A DNA stretch of 64,000 nt from SIG452 sp045541975 (GTDB taxonomy: Bacteria > Bacillota > Clostridia > UMGS1840). Shown in pieces: positions 43,161 through 52,635 of the stretch; the stretch's first letter is position 1, and every line of letters starts with the position of its first letter. The notes under the pieces were generated by a model, which saw only the letters and a list, made by a program, of their open reading frames with translations, searched no databases and was not told the DNA's origin. The position numbers were made by a program, and so were the translations under genes. Location: NCBI GenBank assembly GCA_045541975.1, contig JAZQKB010000015.1:1-64000 (forward strand), given 5' to 3'.

Positions 43161-45809
43161 TTAAAGCACATAGGTGGTTCCGCCACGAAGAGAAAGCGTG
43201 TATGTCTGATTTACAGTTTCTAATATACAAGGCTTTTCAGCAATTTCATTCCCTAACCAGGTTCTTGAATATATGCTGACTTCCATACGGTCACCGTTTT
43301 CACCGTACTGGGTTTCATCGTATTCATATAAGCCTAAATCCGGATTACAGATGTGAATAGAACCATCGGCTCCAATCATCAGTAATACCGGAAGGTCAAC
43401 CGATAAAATCTGCCCAAATCCGCCAAATTTTTCCGGTTGGTAAATCGCCATAAAGGTAATGCCGTCAATGATTGCAATATGAGCAACATCATCTTGTTTG
43501 ATAATTTGGTATTGTTTACATCTGGCGCCGTGTAAGCCTATGGCGTACTCATAGGTAGCATTCTTCGGACTGATGCCGTGCAAGATGCCTGCACGCTTGA
43601 AAACGCCTTGGGTGGGGCCGGTGCCTGTGGCGCTTTCGCTCTGCTGTAAGCCGGTGGTTACATAAGTCTCCTGACCGTCTTTTACATAATAAATGTTTCC
43701 CGATATATCGGTAAAATCGTTTGGATATTCCCGTCCGTCGGTGGCATTCTGAAACAGGGTCGTCTCCGTTGGATAGGGACTGTTATTTGTAATGTTGGAT
43801 CCAATCTGCAACACAAAATCATCCACAAAAAAGGTGCTTTTGATTGCAAAATGGGAGCCGTTATATTTGGGATGCTCCGTTAAAATCATAGAAAACATCC
43901 CGTTGGTTCCGTCGCTGACACCGCCGGCAAATGCCTGATCAGAAAGCAACATTTCTTCATAGCCGCTGTCTTTATCAACATGACGGATGTTCTGTTTAAA
44001 TTCTGACATAGGGGGCACGATTGCGGTAGTTCCGCTAAAACGTCTGAAATCGAATCCTTCGTGGACATATCCGCTTTCTTTTAAGCTGTTGCCCAGAATT
44101 TCCAGGGTTCCGTATGAGCTGTACCGCCCATACAGATTACACATGGAATAGGATTCATTGCCCCATAAGTATTTAGAAAACCCTTTCACTAAAACCAGTT
44201 GAGAGTCTCTGCGGTGCAACATAGCACACGCCAGATTCATCGCAACATTGCCGGACAGATGCTCTGAAATGGGTTCATCCTGATAGTATTTTGCAGCCCT
44301 TGCAAAATATTTGAACGGAATCTGACTAACACCCCAGATTCCTTCCACATTTCTGCCGGAAAATGCAATTGGAATATCGTGGTTTTCGCCGGTTGCACAG
44401 GAAAACCGTAATTTATGCAATACATTTTTTGTGTGTTCCCAGGATTCTTTGGAAACCGCATAAGGAGTATCGGAAAGTGCCCAGATAATGGGAAGCACAC
44501 CTGCCAGGGCAGGCATTCCGTAACCAAGATAATGACCGCAATGATGGAAAATGCTGCCGTCTTCTTTATAAATTCCCAATAATCCGGGAGAATACTGCAT
44601 ATTCCGGTCCAGCCAGTCCTTCAGCGCGAAAAACCAGCGGGAACGCTCGGATGGATCCTCGGTATAGAGTGCAACTGCAACAAAGCCAATTGCCATATTA
44701 TTAAAATCGTCTGCCGTGGAATACCAATGTTCCTGCCCTTCATAGACACCAAGCCGTTCCATATCGCAGAACCATTCGCAAAGGTTTCTGACCTCTTCTT
44801 TGAGGCCGTATGCACCCAGCTCGTCTGTCATCAGCACAAAAGACCGATACAACGGGCGCAGAGAATAGTCGATAGCATGGCGGCTTGCAAGAATACTGCC
44901 CTCATACACTCCACTCTGCATCAGATAGGAAAGTAATGACACATAGGCATCCCGATACCAAATATCTTTGGTATTCTGATATGCCACCGCTAAATTGAAG
45001 GAAAGATCGGTGCATTTACGAAGGGAAACAAAAGGTGTTCCCTGCAGCGGAGTATTCTTCCATATTCTGGTGAGAAAGGTTTCTTCCACCCTGACGCCCG
45101 TAAAAAATCCGTCACTTTCTTTTTGAATCTGTAACGATAGGAATTCCTCTCGGATAGCCTGCTCATTCACTGTTCCAAATTCTTCTAACAGGTAAGCACA
45201 CAGGCGTTTTTTGATCTCATCGTCACAAAATGAAACAGGCTGAAAGGTGGATTTTAAAGAGCGATGTTTCCGGATTCCTTTTGATAAGTCCCAGGGTCTG
45301 GAACCTACCGAAACGAACCGTTCGTCCGGATAGTTGGAGCCCGGTAAGTAAGGCAGCTGATAACTGGGTGAAACATGTCTTAAATCCAGATAATTTGTCA
45401 TCATTTCATCCCAAAACAGCTCCCCGTCACAATGGGCAGTAATCACAATGCGGTTCATTTTCCGGCTGAAGAATCCTTTCATCTGGGAAAACAGAATTTT
45501 TATGTATCTCCAGCCGGTAAAACCGGCGAAAACATCAAATTCGCAACACAGCTTTTCATCCTCGAAAAAACTGATATTGAGTTTGCCGTCAAATTTTTTT
45601 TTTGCTCCTATGTAGCATGCAAATGCAAGTTCCTCCTGAAAATCCGCCTGAAACTGTTCGGGCACATAGATACCATCGTTTTGTATCACAAGCTGCTCAC
45701 CCGAATGAAAGCTCCATTTCAGGGTAGACATTCCACTTTTGGAAAATTCATTGGTGCAAGACACATTGGTGCCGCACACATTATTTTTGATAGAAAAATC
45801 AACAATCAT
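43161..45809 (-). CDS. PL8-type lyase resembling chondroitinase ABC, cytoplasmic
   Basis: 882 residues with no signal peptide. Residues about 1-145 look like the chondroitinase N-terminal galactose-binding-like domain (STLKWSFHSGEQL, MNRIVITAHCDGELFWDEM). 200-560 is the helical toroid and 570-880 the beta-sandwiches. In the active site His423 and Tyr430 keep the spacing of His501/Tyr508 in Proteus chondroitinase ABC, in FHHCGHYLGYGMPAL. Asn370/371 and Arg486 (AFSGRN) also fit. Function: beta-elimination on uronic-acid linkages, here probably of imported oligosaccharides. It lies just upstream of the secreted-lyase operon and downstream of the importer genes. Confidence 0.82.
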   Translation of the reverse strand: MIVDFSIKNNVCGTNVSCTNEFSKSGMSTLKWSFHSGEQLVIQNDGIYVPEQFQADFQEELAFACYIGAKKKFDGKLNISFFEDEKLCCEFDVFAGFTGWRYIKILFSQMKGFFSRKMNRIVITAHCDGELFWDEMMTNYLDLRHVSPSYQLPYLPGSNYPDERFVSVGSRPWDLSKGIRKHRSLKSTFQPVSFCDDEIKKRLCAYLLEEFGTVNEQAIREEFLSLQIQKESDGFFTGVRVEETFLTRIWKNTPLQGTPFVSLRKCTDLSFNLAVAYQNTKDIWYRDAYVSLLSYLMQSGVYEGSILASRHAIDYSLRPLYRSFVLMTDELGAYGLKEEVRNLCEWFCDMERLGVYEGQEHWYSTADDFNNMAIGFVAVALYTEDPSERSRWFFALKDWLDRNMQYSPGLLGIYKEDGSIFHHCGHYLGYGMPALAGVLPIIWALSDTPYAVSKESWEHTKNVLHKLRFSCATGENHDIPIAFSGRNVEGIWGVSQIPFKYFARAAKYYQDEPISEHLSGNVAMNLACAMLHRRDSQLVLVKGFSKYLWGNESYSMCNLYGRYSSYGTLEILGNSLKESGYVHEGFDFRRFSGTTAIVPPMSEFKQNIRHVDKDSGYEEMLLSDQAFAGGVSDGTNGMFSMILTEHPKYNGSHFAIKSTFFVDDFVLQIGSNITNNSPYPTETTLFQNATDGREYPNDFTDISGNIYYVKDGQETYVTTGLQQSESATGTGPTQGVFKRAGILHGISPKNATYEYAIGLHGARCKQYQIIKQDDVAHIAIIDGITFMAIYQPEKFGGFGQILSVDLPVLLMIGADGSIHICNPDLGLYEYDETQYGENGDRMEVSIYSRTWLGNEIAEKPCILETVNQTYTLSLRGGTTYVL

Positions 45810-45899
45810 TTTCCAAAGCTCCTATCTATAATATCAACCCACCATCGATGGATTTAGAACTGGCACGGCTATTTTGCATATCCTGACCACATAAACTTC

Positions 45900-47468
45900 T
45901 TATTTCATATTGTGGTATGCGTTGTTGTAAATAGCAACCATTTGGTCTACACCGAGTTCATTTGCTTTTGCAACCCATTCATTCCAAATACCTGTGGGAT
46001 CTTCGGCGCTTAAAATATATTTGCTGACCATGGTTTCATAAAGCGGTTTTAAGTTGGAGTAGATTTTGCTGTAGGTATCGGAATCTTCCGTAATGTCAAT
46101 CTTTAAAGAAACAGAGTCGGTCAGCCAGTTATTGTTTACTACTAAATCCTGAGCTTCCTGCAGCTTGGGAGAATACTGATAGTAAATACAGTTGGGATCA
46201 TATCTTAAAGACAGAGAATTTGTGAATAAACCGTATTTTTCTTCCAGTGTGTTAATGGAAGGAATCACATCCTCCATACCTAAGTATTCTACTTTTCCGT
46301 CAGTTACCTGATAGGTGGTTCCTTCCAGACCTAAAGTCATCAGTTTTGCACCTGCGGGACTTAATAAGAAGTCGATCAGTTTCATAGCAACTTCTTTGTT
46401 TTCATTGTTGCTGACTGCCAAAGATACACCACTTGCAGCTTTCGGAATACGGTTGTATTTTCCGCCGTTGGGACCAACAGGTGCTGCAAAACGAAGATCA
46501 TAACCGGGGTTGGTTTCTTTTAACTGTTCGTAGAATAAATCCATACGGTCAATCCAGTCAAAAGTTACAAAACCCATACTATCCTGAGACATTTTAGCAG
46601 ACCAGTTTGCTTCGGTACAAGTTAAAAATTCAGGATCCAGTAATCCTTCTACATACAGCTTACGCATATAATCCAGAACTTCCTTGAATTCCGGCTGAGT
46701 GTAGCTGTAATAATACTGATTGGTGCTTTCGTCTAAGGTAAAGTCGGTGCTTAACCCCCAGCCGATTGCAAAGTCATTTACTAAACCAACACCGCGTTTG
46801 GATACTAACGGAGTGGAATCGGGGTACAATTCTTTCAGAGTTTTTAAAGCGGAATAAAATTCTTCGCTATTGGTCCACATGGGAATGTTGTGTTTGTCAA
46901 AAATGTCCTTACGGTACATAAAACCGTGATTAATATTTCTTGCAATATCATAGCTTACTGCTCTATACAGTTTTCCGTTTACCATGGTGTTACGGATTTG
47001 CGCTCTGTTATCTGCATCATCAACAAACAGTTTTTTGAAGTTGGGCAACATATCTGCGTAATCATCAAAGCAAACAATCGCATTGTTTTCCACTAAAGAT
47101 AAACGAACTTCATTAGTTAAAGCATCCGGGAAAATATCGGGAAGCTGTTTGCTGGAAACTAACATCTGCAGTTTCTGAGAGTAGTTTGCAGGCGGAACAA
47201 TAATCACTTCCAGCTCAACACCGGTGATTTCTTTGAGTACCTGAAGCACCAGTTTATTGTCAATACCTTCTACAGAACTGGACATAATCGCAGTCAGTTT
47301 AACGGGTTCATCCACAATCGGAAGCTCAAGTCCGTTGGTTTCGCTGAACTGTGACATATCAATTTCGCCTTCAAATTTTGCTGTGCCACCATTGTCCATA
47401 CATCCGGTTAACAGGGGGATCATCATGATAAATGCCAAACATAAAATCGCAATTTTCTTTCTTAACAT
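45900..47468 (-). CDS. Sugar ABC importer solute-binding lipoprotein
   Basis: 522 residues. Lipoprotein signal with lipobox LLTGC, lipidated Cys23. The mature part has the large oligosaccharide-binding fold of the LipO/YtcQ group that partners LplB/YtcP-type permeases. Long size and the ENNAIVCFDDYADMLPNF hinge region fit. It delivers oligosaccharides to the permeases at 49285 and 50171. No ATPase gene is present in the window; such systems usually borrow a shared MsmX-type ATPase. AAGGAG lies before the ATG. Confidence 0.88.
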   Translation of the reverse strand: MLRKKIAILCLAFIMMIPLLTGCMDNGGTAKFEGEIDMSQFSETNGLELPIVDEPVKLTAIMSSSVEGIDNKLVLQVLKEITGVELEVIIVPPANYSQKLQMLVSSKQLPDIFPDALTNEVRLSLVENNAIVCFDDYADMLPNFKKLFVDDADNRAQIRNTMVNGKLYRAVSYDIARNINHGFMYRKDIFDKHNIPMWTNSEEFYSALKTLKELYPDSTPLVSKRGVGLVNDFAIGWGLSTDFTLDESTNQYYYSYTQPEFKEVLDYMRKLYVEGLLDPEFLTCTEANWSAKMSQDSMGFVTFDWIDRMDLFYEQLKETNPGYDLRFAAPVGPNGGKYNRIPKAASGVSLAVSNNENKEVAMKLIDFLLSPAGAKLMTLGLEGTTYQVTDGKVEYLGMEDVIPSINTLEEKYGLFTNSLSLRYDPNCIYYQYSPKLQEAQDLVVNNNWLTDSVSLKIDITEDSDTYSKIYSNLKPLYETMVSKYILSAEDPTGIWNEWVAKANELGVDQMVAIYNNAYHNMK

Positions 47469-47486
47469 AATCTTCGCATCTCCTTT

Positions 47487-49223
47487 TTATTTCTTATTAT
47501 TTCTGAATTCATTTGGCGTAGTGCCATAATATTTTTTAAACGCTGTAACAAAAGCACTGCTGGTTGCATATCCGATTTTCTCGCTGATTGCCTTGATAGA
47601 GAGATCTGTTGTGAGCAATAAATCGGTTGCTTGTTCCAACCTTAATTTCGTAATGTGTTCCACAAATCCGATACCGACATTCTTTTTGAAGAATTCCGAG
47701 AAGTATTTCGGGGTCATATCGAATTTTTCAGCAACAATATCCAGATACAAGCCGTCGCTGTAGTTTTGGTTGACATAGGTTAAAATATCGGTTACCTTAG
47801 ATACGCTTTCCGTGTTGGAATAATTTTTGGCGTCACGGAAAATATTCACAAAAACATTCACCATTTTATCCATATCAGCAGCCAGATAACACTTTTTGAT
47901 TCCGTCAAACACAAGTGAATGAGTATCTTCAAAGAAGTTTTTTCCGTCTTTTACTGCGTGAACCAGCGTCATATAGAAATCGAACAAATGATAGGTCAGT
48001 AAATCCAGGCTGATGCCCTCTTTCATCCGTTTTTGGGCATCTGCTTTAATCTCTTCGCAAAGTCCGCTAACATCTTGTGCCACAAGACGGTTGCGAACGA
48101 TCATTTTTAATGAGGTGGTGTCCTTATACCAATACACATGCTTGGTACCGTCATCTGAAGTCACCAAAGAATGTCCACCCAACTTTGTCACGAGGCCGCG
48201 GATTTCCGACAAGGTTTCCTGCACGGAAGCAATGCTTTTACCGTCAGCACCGGAAAGAATTAACTCTGCAAGCTTCACACCAGAATCGTAATCCCGTTTT
48301 ACTACCGTAGCCTTGCGGCCGACATGAATATAAAGTGCAACAACAATCATCAAAACCACGATCAGAATGAGAGAAATTGCCGTGATAGGAATCATAAGAT
48401 TCTGCGCTTCATACACTAAAACTAAATCTTCATAATCCAAAGTTTTTGCCTGTGTGTAATTTCCGAAAACATCCAAACCTCCCCGTTCCATATGTTTGAC
48501 CTGAAGCGGGTCTATTTGGTCTTTTGGATTGTCGTGATTGCTGATGGCAAGATTTCCTTTACCGTCATAAAGAGAAACAGTTCCATAGGTTTCCCAATCA
48601 TCCAAATCACAATAATCCCAGAATAGCTGTTCGTTGACGAAAATCAGGATTCCTGTGTTATACAAGTTAAACATCTTGGGCACCACAAACAGCTTTTTCG
48701 TGGTGGGCGGATACGACAGCACGGTATAATTGTTCACCGGAATAATCGTTGGCGTATTGTACATTTCCATAATGCTGTCCCAGTATTCTATCGCCAGTTC
48801 GTCTGTTTCGTAGCCGTACTCAAAAAAAGCACTTCGGCTGATAGAGCCTTCTGTTGTAATCATTTGCAGATTATTCTTTTTATACAGAACCACTTCCTCC
48901 ACAAAGGGACAGAAGCTTCGCATCCGTTTCACTGCATTAACCACTTTCACGAACTCACCGTCATTGCGGTTAAATGCGTATTCATCCTGGAAAAAATCAC
49001 TGTTTTCCAGAACGATACCCTCCGATAAACGGATAATATCATTCAACCTGTCTAACGACACTCTGATGGTTGATGCGCTCTTTTCCACACTCTTTTGCCG
49101 GTAAGATGTTACCATGGAAAGCGATGCAATGAAGAAAAAGATTAATACCACCGTGGAAATTAGCAGTGTAAACAAAAAGCTCTTGTTTTGAAATAATTTT
49201 TTTAGCGTCACAATATGTATCAC
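47487..49223 (-). CDS. Membrane-bound AraC-family sensor regulator
   Basis: 578 residues. A transmembrane helix at about 14-36, an extracytoplasmic sensing domain of Cache type (about 40-270), a second helix at about 283-305, a cytoplasmic linker, and a C-terminal AraC double HTH (about 475-578: LYLDIVAEKFDMTPKYFSEF and IKAISEKIGYATSSAFVTAF). This is the one-component type that senses sugar outside and activates polysaccharide-utilisation genes. It starts with GTG; the first has its ribosome site too close, so GTG at 49211 is a possible alternative. It lies between the permease genes and the lipoprotein gene and is the likely activator of the locus. Confidence 0.85.
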   Translation of the reverse strand: MIHIVTLKKLFQNKSFLFTLLISTVVLIFFFIASLSMVTSYRQKSVEKSASTIRVSLDRLNDIIRLSEGIVLENSDFFQDEYAFNRNDGEFVKVVNAVKRMRSFCPFVEEVVLYKKNNLQMITTEGSISRSAFFEYGYETDELAIEYWDSIMEMYNTPTIIPVNNYTVLSYPPTTKKLFVVPKMFNLYNTGILIFVNEQLFWDYCDLDDWETYGTVSLYDGKGNLAISNHDNPKDQIDPLQVKHMERGGLDVFGNYTQAKTLDYEDLVLVYEAQNLMIPITAISLILIVVLMIVVALYIHVGRKATVVKRDYDSGVKLAELILSGADGKSIASVQETLSEIRGLVTKLGGHSLVTSDDGTKHVYWYKDTTSLKMIVRNRLVAQDVSGLCEEIKADAQKRMKEGISLDLLTYHLFDFYMTLVHAVKDGKNFFEDTHSLVFDGIKKCYLAADMDKMVNVFVNIFRDAKNYSNTESVSKVTDILTYVNQNYSDGLYLDIVAEKFDMTPKYFSEFFKKNVGIGFVEHITKLRLEQATDLLLTTDLSIKAISEKIGYATSSAFVTAFKKYYGTTPNEFRNNKK

Positions 49224-49284
49224 ATCCTTTGTATCAAGTATACCTCAAACATACCGTAAAGTCAAAGAAATGCCGTTGGTAATA

Positions 49285-50151
49285 TTATCCTTTTACCGAA
49301 CCCATGTAAATACTGCCGATAAAATATTTCTGCACAAACGGATAAAGGATCAGCAGCGGCAATGCCGAAAGAACAATGGTTGCATTCTTCATTCCGATAG
49401 GCGTAACATTCGCCATCTGAATTGCCGAAGTGGAACCGTTTTGCTCCTGCATCAGCATTTCATTTAACACTAACTGCAGCGGATACTTGGAGGGACTGGA
49501 GATATACATTAAAGGAACCATATAGTTATTCCACTGATGCATCGCCAGGAAAATGACCAAAGTAGCATAAATCGGCTTTGCCAGTGGCATGTAAATTTTT
49601 GTCATGATGCGGAAATGAGAAGCACCGTCAATGGTTGCAGCTTCATAAATCTCTCCGGGAATATTTTCAAAATAATTTTTCAAAAGAAATAATTCAAACT
49701 GAGGAACTGCCCAGGGTAATACCAACGCCCAGATGGAATCCATCAGTTTTAAATTCTGCATCAGCAGATAGAACGGGATAATCCCGCCACTGAAAAACAT
49801 GGTGAATAATATCATATTGATGAAGAGCTTTCTCCCCGGCATGGTTTTAATTGCCAGCGGATAAGCTGTCATAGTAATCAACACCAGACTGATTACTACA
49901 GATAGAACAGTATAGGAGATACTGTTCCAGTATGCATTCAATATTTTCGGACTCTTTAAAATGGACATATAAGAGGAAAAGGTGAAATCCTGTGGGTAAA
50001 ATGTTACTTTTCCCTGCATAATGGAGGAAGCACCGCTTAACGAAAGAGACACAACGTGCAAAAGCGGAAATAACACCACGAGCAATGCCAGTAATGCAAT
50101 CAGCCATACAAAAATATCAAACGCTTCAAAACGTTTCAGTTTTTTTCTCAT
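49285..50151 (-). CDS. Carbohydrate ABC permease (YtcP/LplC type)
   Basis: 288 residues with six membrane helices. The EAA loop EAATIDGASHFRIM, which docks the ATPase, is near residue 185. The start at 50151 is chosen because GGAGG is 9 bp upstream; the ATG at 50160 touches it. Partner of the other permease, whose gene ends 19 bp upstream. Confidence 0.92.
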   Translation of the reverse strand: MRKKLKRFEAFDIFVWLIALLALLVVLFPLLHVVSLSLSGASSIMQGKVTFYPQDFTFSSYMSILKSPKILNAYWNSISYTVLSVVISLVLITMTAYPLAIKTMPGRKLFINMILFTMFFSGGIIPFYLLMQNLKLMDSIWALVLPWAVPQFELFLLKNYFENIPGEIYEAATIDGASHFRIMTKIYMPLAKPIYATLVIFLAMHQWNNYMVPLMYISSPSKYPLQLVLNEMLMQEQNGSTSAIQMANVTPIGMKNATIVLSALPLLILYPFVQKYFIGSIYMGSVKG

Positions 50152-50170
50152 GTTGCTCATCCTCCTTTTC

Positions 50171-51142
50171 TTACCAAAGTGAATTTTCTGTGTAACGCTT
50201 ACTCAGCCAGTTGGTGGTATAAACCAGTGCAAAAGATACCACGCTTTCAAACAAACCTGCTGCAGCGGCATAAGAATAGTCGCTTTCGATAATACCTTTA
50301 CGGTATACAAAGGTGCCAAAGATATCTGCCACTTCATAGGTCATAGGATTATACAGAAGCAACCCTTTATCAGCGCCGATTCTGAAAATACTGCCGGCAT
50401 TCATAATCAGCATCACGCAGATGGTTGGCAATAAGCCGGGAAGAGTGATATGCCAGATTCTTTTCAGTCTTCCGCAACCGTCAATCTGAGCAGCTTCATA
50501 AAGCTGTGTATCAATGGAGCTGATCGCCGCAAAATAGATAATTGCGTTATACCCAAATTTCTGCCAAACTTCGCTGGCTACATAAACGGTTCGGTACCAA
50601 TCAGGATCAATCATAAAATAGTGCTTGGGAAATCCTAAACTTGCCATCAGGGTGTTGATAATCCCGGTGTTAGGTGATAAAAAGTCGGTAATCATACTGC
50701 AAATGACAACCGTTGAAAGCAATGAAGGAAAATACGATACACTCTGCACCAATTTTTTTACAGGACGCGCCCGGATTTCATTTAACATAATTGCAAAGAA
50801 AACGGGGATTGTCATACCCCAAATCAATGTATACAGTCCAAGTAATACCGTATTCCGAATCAAAAGCCAGATATCATTGGAATTAAAAATATCGATAAAA
50901 TGCTTCAATCCGACCCACGGGCTATCCCAGATGCCTTTATAGAGATCCAGATCTTTAAAAGCAATGGTAATCCCAAAAAGCGGCACATAGCGGAATATTA
51001 TGTAATGGCACAAACCCGGCAGAAGAATCAGATAAAGAGGCCAATGTTTTTTGATAGCCGCCCATTTCGAACGGCGTTTTGGCAATCCGGGTTCCTCTTG
51101 TGCCAAAGAAGCACAGGCAGGCCGTTTGGTTATTGTTTTCAT
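50171..51142 (-). CDS. Carbohydrate ABC permease (LplB/YteP type)
   Basis: 323 residues. A basic N-terminal tail of about 30 residues, then six membrane helices. The EAA loop EAAQIDGCGRLKRIW is near residue 220. First gene of the importer operon. AAAGGG lies before the ATG. A CAATAAA inverted repeat at 51190-51210 lies in the promoter zone. Confidence 0.92.
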   Translation of the reverse strand: MKTITKRPACASLAQEEPGLPKRRSKWAAIKKHWPLYLILLPGLCHYIIFRYVPLFGITIAFKDLDLYKGIWDSPWVGLKHFIDIFNSNDIWLLIRNTVLLGLYTLIWGMTIPVFFAIMLNEIRARPVKKLVQSVSYFPSLLSTVVICSMITDFLSPNTGIINTLMASLGFPKHYFMIDPDWYRTVYVASEVWQKFGYNAIIYFAAISSIDTQLYEAAQIDGCGRLKRIWHITLPGLLPTICVMLIMNAGSIFRIGADKGLLLYNPMTYEVADIFGTFVYRKGIIESDYSYAAAAGLFESVVSFALVYTTNWLSKRYTENSLW

Positions 51143-51561
51143 CTTTTTGCACCCTTTCCAAGTTTAGTGGTTTTAGTTTATCATAGAGGTTTATTGTTGT
51201 AAACAATAAAAAATCTCGTGATTAAATACATCCGTCAGCAGTCATTGGGAGTCGCAATGGTTTTTCACCGCTATCCCGCAGTTCCACCGTTTTTTGATAA
51301 AAAAAGGAAAAACTGAATTCGCAGGATTTTTTTAACGATATCTAAGAATCCCACGAATTTCTAAGAGTTTTTTGTTAATTGTTCGGTGCAGTGCCAACTC
51401 CGTGCAGTATGAAGTTTTATTGTTGTCAGAATGGAAAGACAAAATATAAACATGAAAATGAGAAAAATCTCAAGAAAGGAAACAGCATGCACGGAGTTGG
51501 CACTGCACCATGTATTATAAAAAATAATACATCGAAAATAAAAGATTTGTCCGGCGTTTTT
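51143..51561. other. Intergenic region with a promoter zone and a MITE-like element
   Basis: About 420 bases without a credible gene. Nearest the permease gene, TTTATTG-N7-CAATAAA at 51190-51210 is a candidate operator. A 125-bp segment bounded by 22-bp inverted repeats fills 51385-51509 and is listed separately. Confidence 0.6.
51385..51509. repeat. MITE-like element with 22-bp perfect terminal inverted repeats
   Basis: 51385-51406 and 51488-51509 are exact reverse complements (outer end GGTGCAGTGCC). They enclose 81 AT-rich bases. No target-site duplication is evident. It might be a miniature transposon, an invertible segment or a long RNA hairpin. Both arms contain a short frame beginning MHGVGTAP or LHGVGTAP, which I regard as chance. 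Confidence 0.6.
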
Positions 51562-52635
51562 TTACGCCTCGATATTTTTCTTCCAGGATTCAAGATTGTC
51601 CCGGATGAAATCGTCGTCATTTAAGTGGGGATACATTGCCTGGATTCGGTTCAGCTCTTCCAGCTGACCTTCGGATAAGGTTTCGTCAGGATTGATGCAA
51701 TAGATGTTTTTCATCAGTCCCTGACGGCGCAGAATTTCGTGTAAGCCTGCGATACAACCTTTGAAGGTATGAGCCGTATCAAAAAATGCACTGTTGGTAT
51801 CGGTTACTTCCGAAGCTAAGGTGAGAATTTCAGAAGAAATGACATCTTTTTTCTTTTCTTCTTTTAACCGTTCAAACAGCTCTACTGCTTTTTTGGTCCA
51901 TACAGACCAGTGACCTAACAGTCCGCCTTCAAAGCTTTTTCCCACGGTTTTACCGTCTTTTTGGAAACGGTAGTTGGTCACCAAATCAATCACAATGTTA
52001 TCGTCATTGCCGGTATATAAGGTAATATCGTCACAACGCTTGCTCATTGCCGCTGCACGAACCACATCCAGCGTGGTATAACGGTTAAAGGATGCACATT
52101 TAATGGCAACCACATTTTCTACGGCACAGACTCTTTCCCAGTAATTGTAGCTGAACTGTCTGCCACCGCAAGCAGTCTGCAGATAGAAGCCAATCACAGG
52201 CATCACTTTGGCAACAGCTTCGGTTCGTTCAATCATATAGTCTTCGCTCATATTGTTAAGACCGCCGGGACTTAACAGCACTGCATCAAAGCCGTACTGT
52301 TTGGCAAGCTCTGCTTCTTTCACCGCCTGTTCGATGGGACCGCAGACACCGGCTACTTTTACAATGACGGTATTGTTTTTTTGTTCAAATTTATCAATTT
52401 CATCGGATACAATTTTTAAGATAGGCTCAAACAGATTCACATCAGGCTTTCTGATTTCAAATTGAGTGGTATGTACTGCTGTGGCAATACCGCCGACTCC
52501 ACAGTTTAAGTAATAGTTCATCAGAAGTCGCTGCCCTTTTTCGTCAAAACAACGGTTATCATCCAGAGCCAGAGGAGTTGCAGGAATTACGGTTCCTGCT
52601 TTTAATTTTTGCAATGCAATTTCGTGTCTGTTCAT
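51562..52635 (-). CDS. Dihydrodipicolinate synthase/N-acetylneuraminate lyase family protein
   Basis: 357 residues, a (beta/alpha)8 class I aldolase of the DapA/NanA superfamily. The Schiff-base lysine is in VVAIKCASFNRYTT; the substrate-carboxylate pattern upstream differs from DapA (LDDNRCFDEKG opening), and the C-terminal extension of about 60 residues is longer than in DapA. It probably acts on a keto-acid made during sugar-acid catabolism. The stop of the epimerase gene overlaps its ATG by a base (TAATG). Third gene of an operon with serine dehydratase and epimerase. Confidence 0.82.
   Translation of the reverse strand: MNRHEIALQKLKAGTVIPATPLALDDNRCFDEKGQRLLMNYYLNCGVGGIATAVHTTQFEIRKPDVNLFEPILKIVSDEIDKFEQKNNTVIVKVAGVCGPIEQAVKEAELAKQYGFDAVLLSPGGLNNMSEDYMIERTEAVAKVMPVIGFYLQTACGGRQFSYNYWERVCAVENVVAIKCASFNRYTTLDVVRAAAMSKRCDDITLYTGNDDNIVIDLVTNYRFQKDGKTVGKSFEGGLLGHWSVWTKKAVELFERLKEEKKKDVISSEILTLASEVTDTNSAFFDTAHTFKGCIAGLHEILRRQGLMKNIYCINPDETLSEGQLEELNRIQAMYPHLNDDDFIRDNLESWKKNIEA

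Noticed and set aside
51379..51624. Rightward frames within the 22-bp inverted repeats (MHGVGTAP...)
   Set aside because: A ribosome-like site precedes the ATG at 51487, but the frame runs into the 3' end of the aldolase gene. The matching peptide in both arms follows from the inverted repeat itself.
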